64,000 nucleotides of DNA from Welwitschia mirabilis (taxonomy: Eukaryota; Gnetophyta; Gnetopsida; Welwitschiales), in contig JBOZIK010000001.1 in assembly GCA_051453625.1 (NCBI GenBank), positions 248,604,688-248,668,687 on the forward strand. The letters are read 5' to 3'. The notes beneath the pieces are model-generated. The model did not search any database, was not told the origin of the DNA, and was given only the letters and a program-made list of their open reading frames with translations. Shown piece by piece: positions 1-11,339 of the stretch. The position numbers were made by a program, and so were the translations under genes. The stretch's first letter is position 1. Every line of letters begins with the position of its first letter.

Positions 1-780
1 GAATTCAAGTAAGAAGAACTAATCTACCATTTCTATAATTGCCTAACTAGTGCAACAGAACAAATGGTGGATCTTTCTTATGGAGGAAGTCTATTTTAAC
101 ACATAATTAATAAGCATGGCAACATTCACATAACTTAGTTAAAGTTATTCAATCATGGTCTAGACCAAGAAAAAGGAAAACCCTAAATCAATCATTGAGA
201 GAAACAAATCAAATAAAACATCAAGAGAATAAACAAAAATAAATTATTTATGAATATAAAGATAGTAGTAACAGTGATAACCCATTTATAAGGAAAATGG
301 TGAAAGCAATCAAAGAGTAAAATTAGCCAAAGCCTACACCACATCTACTCCTACTTGTGAGTTATGTGAATAAACCCACTTAGTCACTAAATATTCATTT
401 TTACCAATAATAAAGAAAGTAGTGAGGGAAGAAGTATACTATGAAAATCAAAAAGACCCTAATCACTACAAAGGATCTTATCATAATGAAAAGAAATCTT
501 GTCATCAACTAGATCCTTCCTTCAAACGTATGTGTAAATCCTCCTTCAAATAACCATATAACCTAATATATGAATAATACAATTAAACTAAGAAGAATCC
601 AATTAAGAAAGCCATGATATGAAAAAGAAACATTCATGAACAGACTCATAAGAGCATTGAGAAAACCCAGAAAGTCATATAAGATTTTATCTAGACTTAT
701 GCGAGAAATCATGTTAGCAAAACAAAGACCATAAGACGCTTTAGCTTCTAACACTTTGCCTAATCCAAATGATGTTAAGA
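1..780 (+). pseudogene. gag C-terminal half, copy A
   Basis: Gag is the capsid/nucleocapsid protein that packages element RNA into cytoplasmic particles. The window opens inside it: bases 1-70 read EELIYHFYNCLTSAT, the same segment as 12175-12225 in copy B (EELIYHFHNGLISAI). Around 352-390 there is a CELC-x-TH-like remnant of a CCHC zinc knuckle, with the last Cys lost. Downstream, 590-750 parallels the copy B tail that precedes protease. Stops interrupt the frame throughout. The family assignment relies on the matching of copies and the Athila-type pol that follows. Confidence 0.7.
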
Positions 781-1149
781 AATATTAGATGGTGGTTACC
801 GGAAGAGGCACTACTACTACATCTAAAAAGCCACATAAACAGATTATATTAAATAAAATAAGGATGTAGATGTATAAATTCTTAATGATAGACACTTTTC
901 TTCTACTTATACTCTAATGAATAAAGATGAATCATCAAAGCAAGAAAGAAAACATCTTATTTCTTAGTTAGATAGACTTAACTCTAGTCCAACATATGAT
1001 GAATATATCAAAACCATCATGAAAGATGTTAGCATCACACTACCATTTTAGCACATACTTCAAGATAACCCAAAATATGTTAAAATGTGAAAAGATCTTT
1101 GTAGGAGGAAGCAAATCCGAACATTATCAATTAGAGTTTTTTTATCTCA

Positions 1150-1600
1150 ATCTATGACCAACCTGGTATTACAAAAGTATCCAAAATTTAAATATCTAGG
1201 AGTAGCAATTATTAATATGATATTATAAGGTAACAAAAGCTTTAAGAAGGCTCTTATAGACATAGGTACAAGTGTGAATATCATGCCTCTACATGTTTAC
1301 AAAATGTTTAAATTAGAAAAGTGAATTAAACCAACAAATATTATCTTGGAAATGGTTGATTCAATATTGAAAAAGTCCATCAGAATCATCAAATATTTGG
1401 TTATTCAAATAGAGAAAGCCTATTACCCCATAGATGTAATAATTATTAAAATTAATCACAATGATAGGTATCCCTTATTTTTAGGTAGAGATTTTTGTGC
1501 TTCTACTCATTACATCATAGACACTAGAATAGGAATCATAGAACTTTACATAGGTAGTAAAAAGATTCAATTTTAGATCTTCAACATAGTAGAAAAAGAT
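1150..1600 (+). pseudogene. retropepsin (aspartic protease), copy A
   Basis: The retroviral-type protease cleaves Gag-Pol. The active-site stretch near 1250-1295 reads ALIDIGTSVNIMP, the Athila form of the D-[LI]-G-[AT]-S motif. The C-terminal flap/core landmark PLFLGRDF is at about 1470-1500. It is followed by GIIELYIGSKKIQF, which is the usual end of plant gypsy proteases. The catalytic Asp and Gly are kept. A stop lies just after the active-site helix (1322-1324), so the 76-codon open stretch 1346-1576 is only the second half. It lies directly upstream of the protease-RT linker in the expected order. Confidence 0.8.
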
Positions 1601-2085
1601 ATAAGAGATCCAAATGATGAGCTTAGTAAGGATGTTAGATCAACTATGCTTGTAGCACATCATTTACCTAAGTTGAAGGCCTTCACTCATGAACAACCAA
1701 CTCTTTTTGATGATATGGAGGAATTCTTAACAATCTTGAGTAATCATAATTTCATCAACCCTTGTGAATTTGCGAGTACTATGGAACCCCTGATGAAAGA
1801 AATATTTGACAACATTACAAGCCAAGACATAGAGAAAGTAAAAGCTATGAAGTTAACCTTTGATAAGAATAGTTATGTCACCCTTCATAAACATGAAGGA
1901 GCAAACTTTAAAATGAATTTAAAAGAGTTTAAAAAGGGACTAAGGTATATTTCTATCAATGATAATCCTAAAAATTCATTGATCATTAGTAGTTGCCTCT
2001 ATTCCAAAGCTGAGAAAGCCTTAGTATCACTTCTTACATCTAAATCTAAAGATTTTACATGGAGTCATTAGGACTTATTTCCTAT
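1601..2085 (+). pseudogene. protease-RT linker, copy A
   Basis: A 141-codon open stretch (1646-2068) lies between protease and RT. It contains EFLTILSNHNFINPCEF, MNLKEFKKGLRYI and KALVSLLTSKSKDF. The last is equivalent to the Athila segment just before RT, where the polyprotein enters the 'HxIxLEDxAKP' start of RT. Copy B has the same linker at 13746-14240, including EFLTIIDSLNFINPCEL. No enzymatic motif is visible. It is the longest uninterrupted stretch in copy A, so it may have lost few codons by chance or decayed late. Confidence 0.7.
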
Positions 2086-3070
2086 TCCACCACATGTTGT
2101 AAAACATAAAATATACCTTGAAGACAATGCAAAACCCATAAGCCAACCCTAACAACATCTAAATCTAGCACTAAAACAAGTGGTTAAAGATAAAATCATA
2201 AAACCTTTAGATGCTAACATCATTTATCCTATAAGCAATAGTGTGTGGGTAAGTCCATTAAAAGTTGTACCTAAGAAAGATGGAAAGTGAAGGATATGTA
2301 TAGATTTCTAAAGAGTTGATGAGGTAATCAAAAAGGATCATTATCCTCTTTTTTTTCTTGATAAAGTTTTGGATAGAATACAAGGACATGCATTCTACTA
2401 TTTCCTTGATGGTTTTAGTAGATACAACCAAGTATGTATTGCAAATAAATATAAGCAAAAACAACTTTCACTCCTTCCCTTGGTACTTATGCTTTTAGGA
2501 GGATGTATTTTGTTTTATGTAATGCTCTAGATACCTTTCAACGTGCTATGATAGAAATTTTTAATGACCTTATAGATAACACTATTAAAGTTTTCATGGA
2601 TAATTTTTTAGTCTTTGAAGATTCTTTTGACCAAAGTTTAAATCATTTAGTATAAGTGTTAGAAATATGTATTGAAAGTTGACTTTACCTTAGTTGGAAA
2701 AAGAGTTATTTTATGGTCAATAAATGGATAGTCTTAGGATGTCATATTTCAATGAAAGTTATACAAATGGATCCATTAAAAATTAATGTCATTGAAAATA
2801 TTCCCCTCCGACTAATGTGAAACAACTTCGATTATTTGTGGAACATTGTGGATTTTATTGTAGATTCATAGAAGGCTATGCAAAAATTTGTAAACCACTT
2901 TATCAACTTTTAGAGAGGGATGTTAAATATGAGTGGAATGATAATTATCAACAAACATTTAAGAATCTTAAAAATGCCATCACTAATGAATCCATTATAA
3001 GTGGACCTAATTGGAATAAGGATTTTGAGCTAATGTGTGATGCTAGTAATCTTGCTATAGGTGAGTGTTA
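2086..3070 (+). pseudogene. reverse transcriptase, copy A (catalytic Asp lost)
   Basis: RT copies element RNA into cDNA. In order are HKIYLEDNAKPISQP, a run ending ANIIYPISNSVWVSPL, VVPKKDGK, ICIDF, KDHYPL, AFYYFLDGFSRYNQ, a damaged fingers/palm segment, FMDN (2593-2604, the YxDD box with its second Asp changed to Asn), VIENIP and FYCRFIEGYAKICKPL. An in-frame restart after a shift gives the open stretch 2817-3069, ending ELMCDASNLAIGE, the start of RNase H. Unlike typical Athila RT, VPKK leads straight into GK-(W)-RICIDF without the roughly 20-residue insert. Stops fall mostly at Gln, Trp or Arg positions. Confidence 0.85.
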
Positions 3071-3370
3071 AGATTAAAATAGGAAAAAGGAATAAAAGTA
3101 ATAAGTTACATTAGTAAACTATTTCAGGTTCTCAACTAAATTATACAACTATTGAAAAGGAGATGCTAGCAATCATCTTTTATCTACACAAACTTAGATA
3201 ATACCTCCTTGGTTTATACACTCATGTTTATATAGATCATGCTGTCATTTGATATTTGATGATAAATAAAGATTAAAGTACATGCCTTATATGATGATTT
3301 TCTAGATGAACAGCTTTTCATGATTAAGCAATTTTATGAAGTGTCTTCAAAACAATCGGCCTTTTGATAT
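3040..3370 (+). pseudogene. RNase H domain, copy A
   Basis: RNase H removes the RNA strand during reverse transcription. ELMCDASNLAIG (about 3027-3062) carries the first catalytic Asp in the gypsy CDAS motif. After a shift the frame reads KVISYIS, then an LNYTT-EKEMLAI-like stretch (EKEM holds the conserved Glu), a K-FRYYLLG-like stretch and a VYTDHA-like stretch holding the third acidic residue, read as VYIDHA here. The segment after about 3260 is rearranged and short compared with the family. Copy B carries the same part at 22533-22760. Confidence 0.75.
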
Positions 3371-4620
3371 GCTGATATTGTGAATTATTTTGTCATACTT
3401 AAAACACATTTACATTGGAACAAAAATCAAAAAAAATCTTTCCTCCATAGAATAGATGACTATGAATGGATTGATAGGCAATGAAAAGATCAAATCATGC
3501 ACAAATATGTTTCTAAATGAGAGCAAAAAGATATTCTTCTTTTTTCCCATGACAGAGTTTGTGGAGGTTATTTTAGTGGCTAGAATACTACCATGAAGAT
3601 ATTCCATTCAGAATTCTATTAGCCCTTAATATTTAAAGATTCCTTTGACTTTATTAAAAAGTGTGATTCTTACCAATGATCTAAAGGTCTTACTCACACT
3701 TAAGATATACCTCTTACATCCATCTTGGAATGTGAACCTTTTGACTATTAGGGTATAAACTTTGTATATCCTCTCAGGACCCATTCATATGAAAAACATT
3801 ATGTCTTAGTGGTAGTAGATGATGTAAAAAAATGAGTTGAAGCCTTACCTACACAAACTTATGATGCAAAGACTATTTGCCACTTCCTCAAATCAAATAT
3901 CTTTCAAAGATTTATATTTCCTAGGATTTTCATTTCTGATCAAGGTACTCACTTTATCAATAAGATCCTTAGGAAACTCTTACTTTTAGTTGTGACTAAG
4001 CATAGAATAGCTAACTCTTATTATCCCTAATCAAATGGATAAGCTGAAAATGCTAATTAAGAGATGAAAAAAAATGTTAAAACTTTATTAGAAGTTTCAA
4101 AAATCATGGGTACTCCATCTTAATTTTGTTCTTTAGACTTATTATATGACTTAGCATAATTCTTTGGATTTCTCTCCTTATGAACTTATTTATGAAAAAC
4201 ATGTGTGCTTCCAGTTGATGTGTGCTATAATTCTTATAAGATAATCTATCAACTTAATCTTGTTTCTTATGATAATAATCTTTAAGCATGTCTAACCCAG
4301 TTGAATCATCTTGATGAAAAGAGAATCTAGACTCTACACTGCGAACTTATTATCAAATTCTAAGTGAAATTTAGACATGATAAAAATCTTGTGCATAAAA
4401 ACTTTTACCCTAGCTAGTATGTTTTACTCTTTAATGCTAAAGTTCATTTTATTCACAATAAACTAACTTCTAAATGGTTATGCCCATATCTAATTGAAAA
4501 GGTGCATTTCAATGGTTCTATTAAGATTTTTGACCTAAAAAGTAAAGAAACAATGAAGGTAAATGGATAACATTTGAAGAATTATTAGTTATTAGTTACC
4601 TAATGGTTGCTCTTACTCAT
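3371..4620 (+). pseudogene. integrase, copy A (first catalytic Asp lost)
   Basis: Integrase inserts the cDNA. Visible are a damaged HHCC zinc finger (VCGGYFSG, FHSEFY, KKCDSYQ) and the core entry EPFDY-x-GINF, where the first catalytic Asp codon is now AAC (3758-3760). A VVVDDVKK-like stretch follows, then HFLKSNIFQRF, ISDQGTHFIN with the second Asp intact, and AENAN-x-EMKK with the Glu intact. The C-terminal barrel (VLLFNAKVHFIHNKLTSKWL, then KVNGQHLKN) matches the plant gypsy end. No chromodomain follows. It is broken by several stops and shifts. Confidence 0.85.
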
Positions 4621-4904
4621 TAAACATGATAGAACTAGTTGAGTTAGGTGACCCTCTCCTTTAAAAATAGGAATCCATTTCCTTTTTCATTTTCTAGCTG
4701 ACTTCTTACCTTGAACCATCTTGGATCATCCTTAGCATGACCACTACTTCATTAATATAATTCATGATTCTTCAACATGTGATGAGTTTATCTCTTATTC
4801 AAACTTAATTTATTTAAATGCCTATGAATCTTGATTCTCATCAAGTACATCATTGGATAAGTGCAATTACCTTTAAAAGACCAAAAAAGAAAATTTTGTA
4901 TATT

Positions 4905-5099
4905 TCCATGGTATCCTATCACAAGCGCACCAGAGGGATAGTTGGCTTTTAGATCCATTCTATTTTAGTAGTGCAATATGATAGCTATGTAGAATTTACC
5001 TAAGGGATAGTTGGTTATGATCAGGTTTTTACCTGTAAATCCTTTCTCCTATGGCAGAGGTTGCACCTCCCTCAACATGAAGAATGGTATCTTTAAGTA

Positions 5100-5100
<1 letters not shown>
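4905..5100 (+). promoter_or_regulatory. conserved non-coding block after pol, copy A
   Basis: About 190 bp is shared with 24541-24731 (copy B) and 49621-49775 (copy C). To the eye it is better kept than neighbouring coding DNA. It contains GGGATAGTTGG twice (near 4935 and 5004) and TCCTTTCTCCTATGG near 5040. Its position between pol and the post-pol ORF suggests a role in subgenomic expression or splicing. This is inference from conservation only. Confidence 0.45.

Positions 5101-5104
<4 letters not shown>

Positions 5105-5173
<69 letters not shown>
5105..5173. repeat. (TC)n microsatellite, about 34 units
   Basis: An uninterrupted TC dinucleotide run of 69 bp at the edge of the conserved block. 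Copies B and C have only TATCTCTC-like sequence at the same place, so the expansion is specific to copy A. Open frames read across it on both strands are artefacts of the repeat. Confidence 0.97.
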
Positions 5174-5174
<1 letters not shown>

Positions 5175-6989
5175 AAATAAACACCTTATCTCCTCCCCCT
5201 CTGTACCCCAAAAAACAAAAAGGCAGGGAAGGGGAAGGAAGAAAAAGAAAGAAAGAAGTAGAAAAATAAAAATCACTAAAAATCTCCTTGGGTACTTGAT
5301 GGTAGTTGCTTCATAATCACTTACTTCTGAATCTATTATTGTTAAGCACTGTGTCATGCGAATATTGCATATTAAGTAGTATGATAGTTATCCTGTGTGG
5401 GACTTATTAGGTTGACATCTAGAATAAAAGAGACCAACCTTCTTCATGTTATCTATATTCATTCCTTTCATACTTCAATAGTTACGTTAAATTCTCAAGA
5501 CCAAATTGCATTCTTCTTAAAAATCGTATTAGGTTTAATCTTTTAGTTAAGTGTAGTTATTCATAACGAACTTTATGCATTTTATCATTTAATTTCTGAT
5601 CTTGGAATGTACTTTAAAACATATTCTATGGCTTAAATTATACACTAAATCTTTGAATTTTTTCATAGGTAATTTTCATTTTCTAGTTCTTATGTATTAA
5701 GAACCTCTTGAGCAATTTTCACCTCAATTATTTTACTCTGTATGATTTTTCTAAGTCTTTCTAACACCCCTAGTCTAAGGATTAGCCTTAATTTTTCATG
5801 TGCTTTCAAAAAAAGTTTTTTTCCCTTGTTGTTATCCCTATGACATAGGACACAATAGCACTTTTCATCTTCTTTCAAATCCAGCTTATGAATCATGTTC
5901 ATTACCCTTCACTCAGTTTAAAAACATGAACGAACATGAAATTGAATGATCTGAGCATTAAGAAATTATGTAAAACATCAAATGTTCATGGACTTTCCCT
6001 TATGCCGCCTTCAAACCAAATTTTTGGATAATTGAACAAGTTGATCACTTTCACTAGATCATTCATAGAGCATATATCTTGGATCCAATTTTTTAATAAA
6101 ATTGAGCCTAATTTAATTAAAATTTTTAGGGCTTATCTTACTAAAGTTGACACTTAGGAAATTCATTGGCAAACTCATGGTCATCATAACACTTAAGTTG
6201 GAAATCATAATAAGCATTGTAAACATGACCTATTTTTTTAAATCTTAGCCCAATTCCTTTGAAGGAAAGTTGTCATCCCATATGTTATTCCAATGATAAT
6301 GGGGATGGTGGATATGCATAGAACTCTTGGGATTTTTGTATGGTCATGCCAACTATCATCTACATGATTGTAGGCATGACACATAGATCATGACACTTGT
6401 TGTGCCCATGATACAAGAGATGATGTTGTGATAAAATTGCCTTATATGCACTTTTCTTCCTTATTTTTTAATCATTCTTTATGCAACTCACATGCTCTAG
6501 TTTCTCTTTGGTGCTCCACTCATATTTGGCCTTTGGAATTACTAATTCAATGCAACCTAATCACATTCCAACATAATGAGGTAAGTCTTCCACTTTTCTT
6601 ATGGTTTAAATTTCTAATTTTTCTTATATCTTTTGTTCTATGCCACATCTAATGATTTCTCTCCACACCCACCTCTTTTTCTAGCTGATCTATGCTTAAA
6701 AACTTATGGAATTAAATTTCATATGCTAGATTAAGAGTTATGAGTATTTTCTCCAAAAATTCCATGTTTTTTACTCTTTTGAAGTTTTTTGGGTTTTATG
6801 CTTATTATGCACTTAATTCATGGTAGTTTTTAACATATTAGATATCAAACAATCCTTGTTTCGATAGCTACATTTTGGTCCTTACTAGAGAAGATTTGGT
6901 ATTTGCAAAAAAAACTTATGAATATTTTTCATCTTCTCTTCTTAACTAGCATGTATCTATGTGATGGTTCTCTTCATGTAGTGATACAG

Positions 6990-8240
6990 GTGCACCATCT
7001 CAAAGCCACACAAGCTCTGCCACTACTTGAATAGCAAAACAATGAGAGGGTAAGGCTATTTTATAAGAATGGAGGTAGAGCCTTACTTCTATCATATATC
7101 AGAAAAAGATTCACTTTGAAGATTACATACAAAAACTTGCACCTAACTTGGACCATGCATTAAAGGAACTAGGTATTCATGACCAGTTATTACATGTTCA
7201 TGGCTACTATTATGAGGTTGAAATCACCAGATCTTTAAGGTTATCTTAGCTACCAAAGATGGTAGTTCATGCTATGACCAAATCAAGGCTATAGTTGGAG
7301 GATGTTAGACCTATGTTAAGCCACAACATATTGTAGTAATGATAGGGTTTTTCAAAGATGGATAGAGAGTCGATCTTAATGGAGATGAATCAGAGAGACA
7401 AGACTATGTTATTTAGCTAGACTTATCATATCATATAAGTGATGATCGATAAGGGGTAGTTGTGACTTATTTGCCTTTCTAGCATCATACCTTTACCAAA
7501 CCATCATCCGTAACATAGCTCTAGCATGTGATGATTTGAGTGTCATGATTGCTCACCTCCAAATCTTAACCGTCATTCACCATGAAGAGAGGATGGACTT
7601 GTCTACTTTCATATGATGCTAACTTATATGGATGATCACCTTGCACCCATTTTTCACCATCACATATCCTTGCTTACTGAGTGTTCTATTCAAATGGTTC
7701 GAGATCCCTATCCTAGCAGATACTCCTCATTTAGTCCATATTTCAGTTGATGATACATATTTTAGGAGATTGGGGATACAGATCCTAGGTATGGCTCCAT
7801 TGGCTTCTGGTAAAACCCCTATATCTTAGCCACCTCCACCTGCTCCTAGATAGCCTCAGGCAGTTAGAGGTATCACACTTGATCAGCTTATAGCATTACT
7901 GGGAGATATGAAGTAGAGGTTATCTTCTTAGATGAAGGACTTTTATGTCTATTATACCACATGATTTTATTAGTTAAATGCACATGTTTGAGCTATAGAG
8001 GAGTAGGGTAGAGCTATCTTAGAGTGGTTAATAGACATTCAATAGGATACTTCAGTGGGTATTCCTGAGATGGTTCGTGTTCATCATAATACAACTACAT
8101 CTAACTTACAAGAGCATATCTCTCACTACTTTCTAAACATCAAGGATCCTATTGTTGAGCCACCTAGAGAGGAATATGGTAAGAGATATGGTGATATGAA
8201 GATAGAGTTCTAGTCCTCTCCACATAGGGATCCAGGGTTT
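6990..8240 (+). pseudogene. post-pol ORF in env position, copy A
   Basis: A decayed ORF lies between pol and the 3' LTR. Readable pieces are FEDYIQKLAPNLDHALKELG (about 7113-7172), GIHDQLLHVHGYYYEVEIT, ATKDGSSCYDQIKA, and the open stretch 7632-7826 with LLSVLFKWFEIPIL and VDDTYFRRLGIQI. A Pro-rich hinge near 7830 and a helical tail (DQLIALLGDMK; EMVRVHHNTTTS) follow. The FEIP...RRLG pattern recalls the plant retrotransposon/'putative plant transposon protein' domain, where a similar LLTRIFEHFGIPL segment is followed by a conserved RRMG. Function is unknown. Copies B (26470-27720) and C (51530-52740) keep the same blocks. Confidence 0.6.
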
Positions 8241-8504
8241 TTGATGTAGTCTTATCATTTAAGCTATATAAAGACTATGATTCTTTCAACTTATTATACT
8301 CATGCATATTGTTCTTGAAGTAATAGTTGATATTCAGGTGATGCTTACTTTCATGATAACTTATTTATCTTAATTAACAGCATGCCTAGATATGAAAAAT
8401 TATTTTATCATGATTGGATTTTAAGACTTTCAGTAAATTGACATTGCAAGATCCTATTTTTCTTTATTTGTCAAGGGATTAACAAAATGCTAGGTATGGG
8501 GCTA

Positions 8505-9696
8505 TGTTCTAATCCCAATTTATCATGTTTTAGTGGTGTAATTGATGATGTTTTGGTGAAATAAAAACTTAATTTAATGACTTTTATAAAACATATCGTG
8601 AAGAAATACAATAACTCAATTATGATCTTAAATGATATATTTTCATTTATAAGAGTAGGAATTCAACCATGGCAAGATTAGAGTGAAGATTAGTGGGGAA
8701 CTCGATGAATTGATTGTCATCTTACATTTTGTCCTAATGACATTAACTATGACAACACTACAATAAGCTTATGGATCTACTGACTAGGTAATACTAACTT
8801 GATAATTTAATGTGGCTATCATGCTGTATGTCATCCACATGACATAGAAAATGATGTATCTATAACAGTTTAAATTCAGATTCCAACAAATTCTAATAAT
8901 CTCTTGACATGATTATCTATGATTAGATGATGAAGGGATGTCATGCCCTTGGTCATCCCCATAATAATAGTGGACATAATGGCTTACTAACTCCTTCTTA
9001 ACTGAGTCAATTAGAGTTTATTTTAATCCTAATGATATATCTTCACCTGTACCGATCTTCTAGACTCATAACCATCTTAGAATAGCTATAAAAACCCCAA
9101 TTGGCCTTATTTAAGCATTTTTTAGCATTGAATAAATGGTGACAAAGGCATCCAAAGGTAACAAAGATTTATTTTAATGTTAGAAGAGATCACTCTTGGT
9201 GATTAGGCTATGCTTCTACCATTGAGGAATCACTGCCCTTCTGAGGTATTTGTAACACATTGGAAATTTTGAATAAAATGTTTTCTTTATACAAATATTA
9301 TTATTTCTCTTATGGCTTGTATTTTATCTAATTAATACTATCAATAGGTTAATTATGATTGAATATAGATCATAAGGGCTTAGTTTGGATGATAATAACT
9401 TAGAAATTGGTTATCATAGGCTTTCATTCATCATTTCTCATTTATTTTACATTTCATCATTAGATAGTTGCATTGTTTGTTTTTCTTTTGGCACAACAAA
9501 ATAAAAAATAATTAAAAAGATATTTTACTAAGATTTATAATGATTATTCTTTCTTAATTATGTGGTTAATTAGTATGTTTTCTTATGTTTTCTAGATTAT
9601 GACATTTGTTGGTTGAATCATCCTATACTAAGCCTAATTACAATCATATTATTTTCATAATTGATTACTTTTAAAGTGGAATTTAGGCCACCAACA
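8505..9696 (+). repeat. LTR of the Athila-like family, copy A
   Basis: About 1.19 kb, starting near TGTTCTAATCCCAATTTATC after a G-rich tract (GGTATGGGG, about 8493-8501, candidate polypurine tract) and ending CCACCAACA. It aligns by eye along its length with 29612-30790, 45123-46290, 46702-48258 and 53050-54217. Shared landmarks include TATCATGTTTT at the start, CATCTTAGAATAGCTATAAAAAC-type sequence mid-way (a TATAAAA promoter box near 9090), TTGAGGAATCACTRCC near 9220, and TTATGACATTTRTTGGTTGAAT near the end. The primer-binding site after it is not recognisable. Confidence 0.85.
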
Positions 9697-10888
9697 TCCC
9701 TATAAAAGACTTGATTGATGTATTGAATTTACTTTAGACTAATTCCTCTTGAAGAGAAGAATAAAATGCTAGAGAATTTATGTCAGATCTTTTATTTAAT
9801 CTTTGCTCAATGATTTATCTTTTGTTTATGCTTCAGTTTATGCTTGAAAGATTGAGATAAGTTGAAATTCATCATTGTTCTAGTCGCTTTATGCTTGAAT
9901 AGCTTCATTCTCCATTTTCAAATCTTTTTTTAAATACTTCAAGATTCAAAGATTTGAAAAAATATCATTAGAAAGATCATGTAATTGAGTTTAAACAGAA
10001 GCATATTTCAATAAATAAGAAGATTTTAAGTTGCATTTGAAAGACCTGATTAAAGATTAATGATCTTTAAAGTTTTATGTAAATATTTAATCATTTTAAG
10101 ATGTTATTATGTTATTTGATGAAAAGAGAAAGAGGTTTTTGTATTTAAAGAAAGATATTAAAAGAATTATGATTTTGAGGCTTTCAATTCACCTTTAAAG
10201 CATTTTATTTGATTTGGATATGATGGGAGATGAGTTAGCCTTTAAATTTCATAATTAGAACTTTGTTTTAGCATTTTTTTGGATTGTATTTTCAAAATAA
10301 CTTGTACAATAAACAACTTTTCATAGATAGATACTTATGATACATGAAATAGACACCACTCAACCTGAAAGGCATCTTCTTAGAACTTAGTTTCTAAGAC
10401 ATTAAAAGGATAGATGTCTACTAATTTCAAATATGTCTTTGTAAAAATAAAATTTAATTACAGAGAATAAAAATTTAGGATAGTAATCTAATGCATCAAA
10501 GACATTTTGTACCAACTGTGTGATGTTAGGAAATATGTCTCATAGGTTAGAGGCATATATGCTACTCAAAAACAACTTTCAACATCAAAGACGTCTTTAA
10601 CTCAAAGTAGCCAAAATCAACTAGGCTTACCAGGCTTCTCATAACACTTAAGTGCTATGTCTATAATCTTATCTATTCATTCTTCTTTCAACATTATCAC
10701 TTTGAATTCTAATTTAATCTTTGTAAGTTATACAATTTTGTGTATTTTACTAATATAGGCTATCTTCATTGTCCCTGAGGACAAAATGGCATTGGATCTT
10801 TACCTAGTTTTATTAAAGTTCTATTTCATTAAGAACATATTTTAGCACCATTTTGGAGATGATGATACAGTATGTTTACAATGAGCAT
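9697..10888. other. unassigned AT-rich sequence between LTR and copy B leader
   Basis: No coding signal is visible. The copy B leader should follow an LTR directly, as it does in copy C, but about 1.4 kb (9697-11115, including an N gap) separates them. The piece is therefore probably a later insertion or a foreign remnant. GTCCCTGAGGACA near 10770 resembles the LTR/leader boundary seen in some plant gypsy elements, but one short match is weak. Confidence 0.4.
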
Positions 10889-10947
10889 GCACACACATAC
10901 ACATGCATACACACATACACACACACTTCCTCTCCCTCTCTCTCTTT

Positions 10948-10991
<44 letters not shown>
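10889..10991. repeat. compound microsatellite (CA)n-(CT)n-(TA)n
   Basis: Interrupted CA repeats (10889-10926) pass into CT-rich sequence and then a TA run (10951-10991), ending in a pyrimidine-rich stretch at an assembly gap. A similar CT-TA compound run abuts the gap at 42377. Confidence 0.95.
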
Positions 10992-10993
<2 letters not shown>

Positions 10994-11015
10994 CCCGCTT
11001 TCCTTCCTTCTCCTT

Positions 11016-11115
11016 NNNNNNNNNNNNNNNNNNNNNNNNNNNNNNNNNNNNNNNNNNNNNNNNNNNNNNNNNNNNNNNNNNNNNNNNNNNNNNNNNNNNN
11101 NNNNNNNNNNNNNNN
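11016..11115. other. assembly gap, 100 N
   Basis: Exactly 100 N, the usual placeholder for a gap of unknown size. It adjoins a pyrimidine microsatellite. The start of the copy B leader, and possibly the end of a 5' LTR, may be missing here. Confidence 0.98.
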
Positions 11116-11339
11116 CTTCTTATGTCTTGTATGATCTAGAAGGATTACCACCGAGCAAGGGTCTTTTTAGTGTCTTTTTATTGGGTCTTAGGTAAAGATT
11201 CTAAGAAGAAACATCATTCTTATCCATTGGGTCTACTCCTTACATATTAGTGCAATCATAGAGATTACCTCATAATGGGTATGAGTTAAAAGGTTGGATT
11301 CTGATTATAGATCATGTAAGGAAATTTCATCAAGTTCTA
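11116..11339 (+). other. 5' untranslated leader, copy B
   Basis: This matches 48259-48494 in copy C, where the same sequence directly follows an LTR. Shared landmarks are TATGTCTTGTATGATCTAGA versus TATGCCTTGTGTAAACTAGA, the CTATTCTTATCCATTGGGTC-like centre and AAAGNGAGNAAGAAAAAGGTAC at the end. The primer-binding site would be at its start, but no tRNA complement is evident after decay. Confidence 0.7.

Larger units (their letters stand above)
4621..6985 (+). other. post-pol non-coding spacer, copy A
   Basis: This 2.4-kb region lies between integrase and the post-pol ORF and shows no coding signal. It holds the conserved block at 4905-5100, the TC microsatellite at 5105-5173 and several copies of a self-complementary motif (5830-5847, 6271-6300, 6389-6415). 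Equivalent spacers occupy 24171-26465 in copy B and 49236-51525 in copy C. It probably carries splice or expression signals for the downstream ORF, but no splice site can be chosen from the sequence alone. Confidence 0.6.
1..9696 (+). mobile_element. Athila-like Ty3/gypsy element, copy A (5' end outside window)
   Basis: The order on the + strand is gag, aspartic protease, linker, RT, RNase H, integrase, a long spacer, a post-pol ORF and an LTR. The protease-linker-RT arrangement and the RT wording (KDHYPL, GHAFYYFLDG, FYCRFIEGYAKICKPL) match the Athila branch of Ty3/gypsy. The integrase follows RNase H, which defines gypsy rather than copia order. The 5' LTR and the start of gag lie before the window. 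Many in-frame stops and shifts show the copy is dead. Its LTR (8505-9696) may also be the 5' LTR of copy B. Confidence 0.85.

Noticed and set aside
5029-5357. Open frames of about 60 codons on both strands around the TC repeat
   Set aside because: They read Ser-Leu or Arg-Glu repeats from the microsatellite and its purine-rich flank. No domain, and no match in copies B or C.
10853-11195. Open frames of 78-107 codons across the microsatellite and gap
   Set aside because: They consist of dinucleotide translation plus N; not coding evidence.
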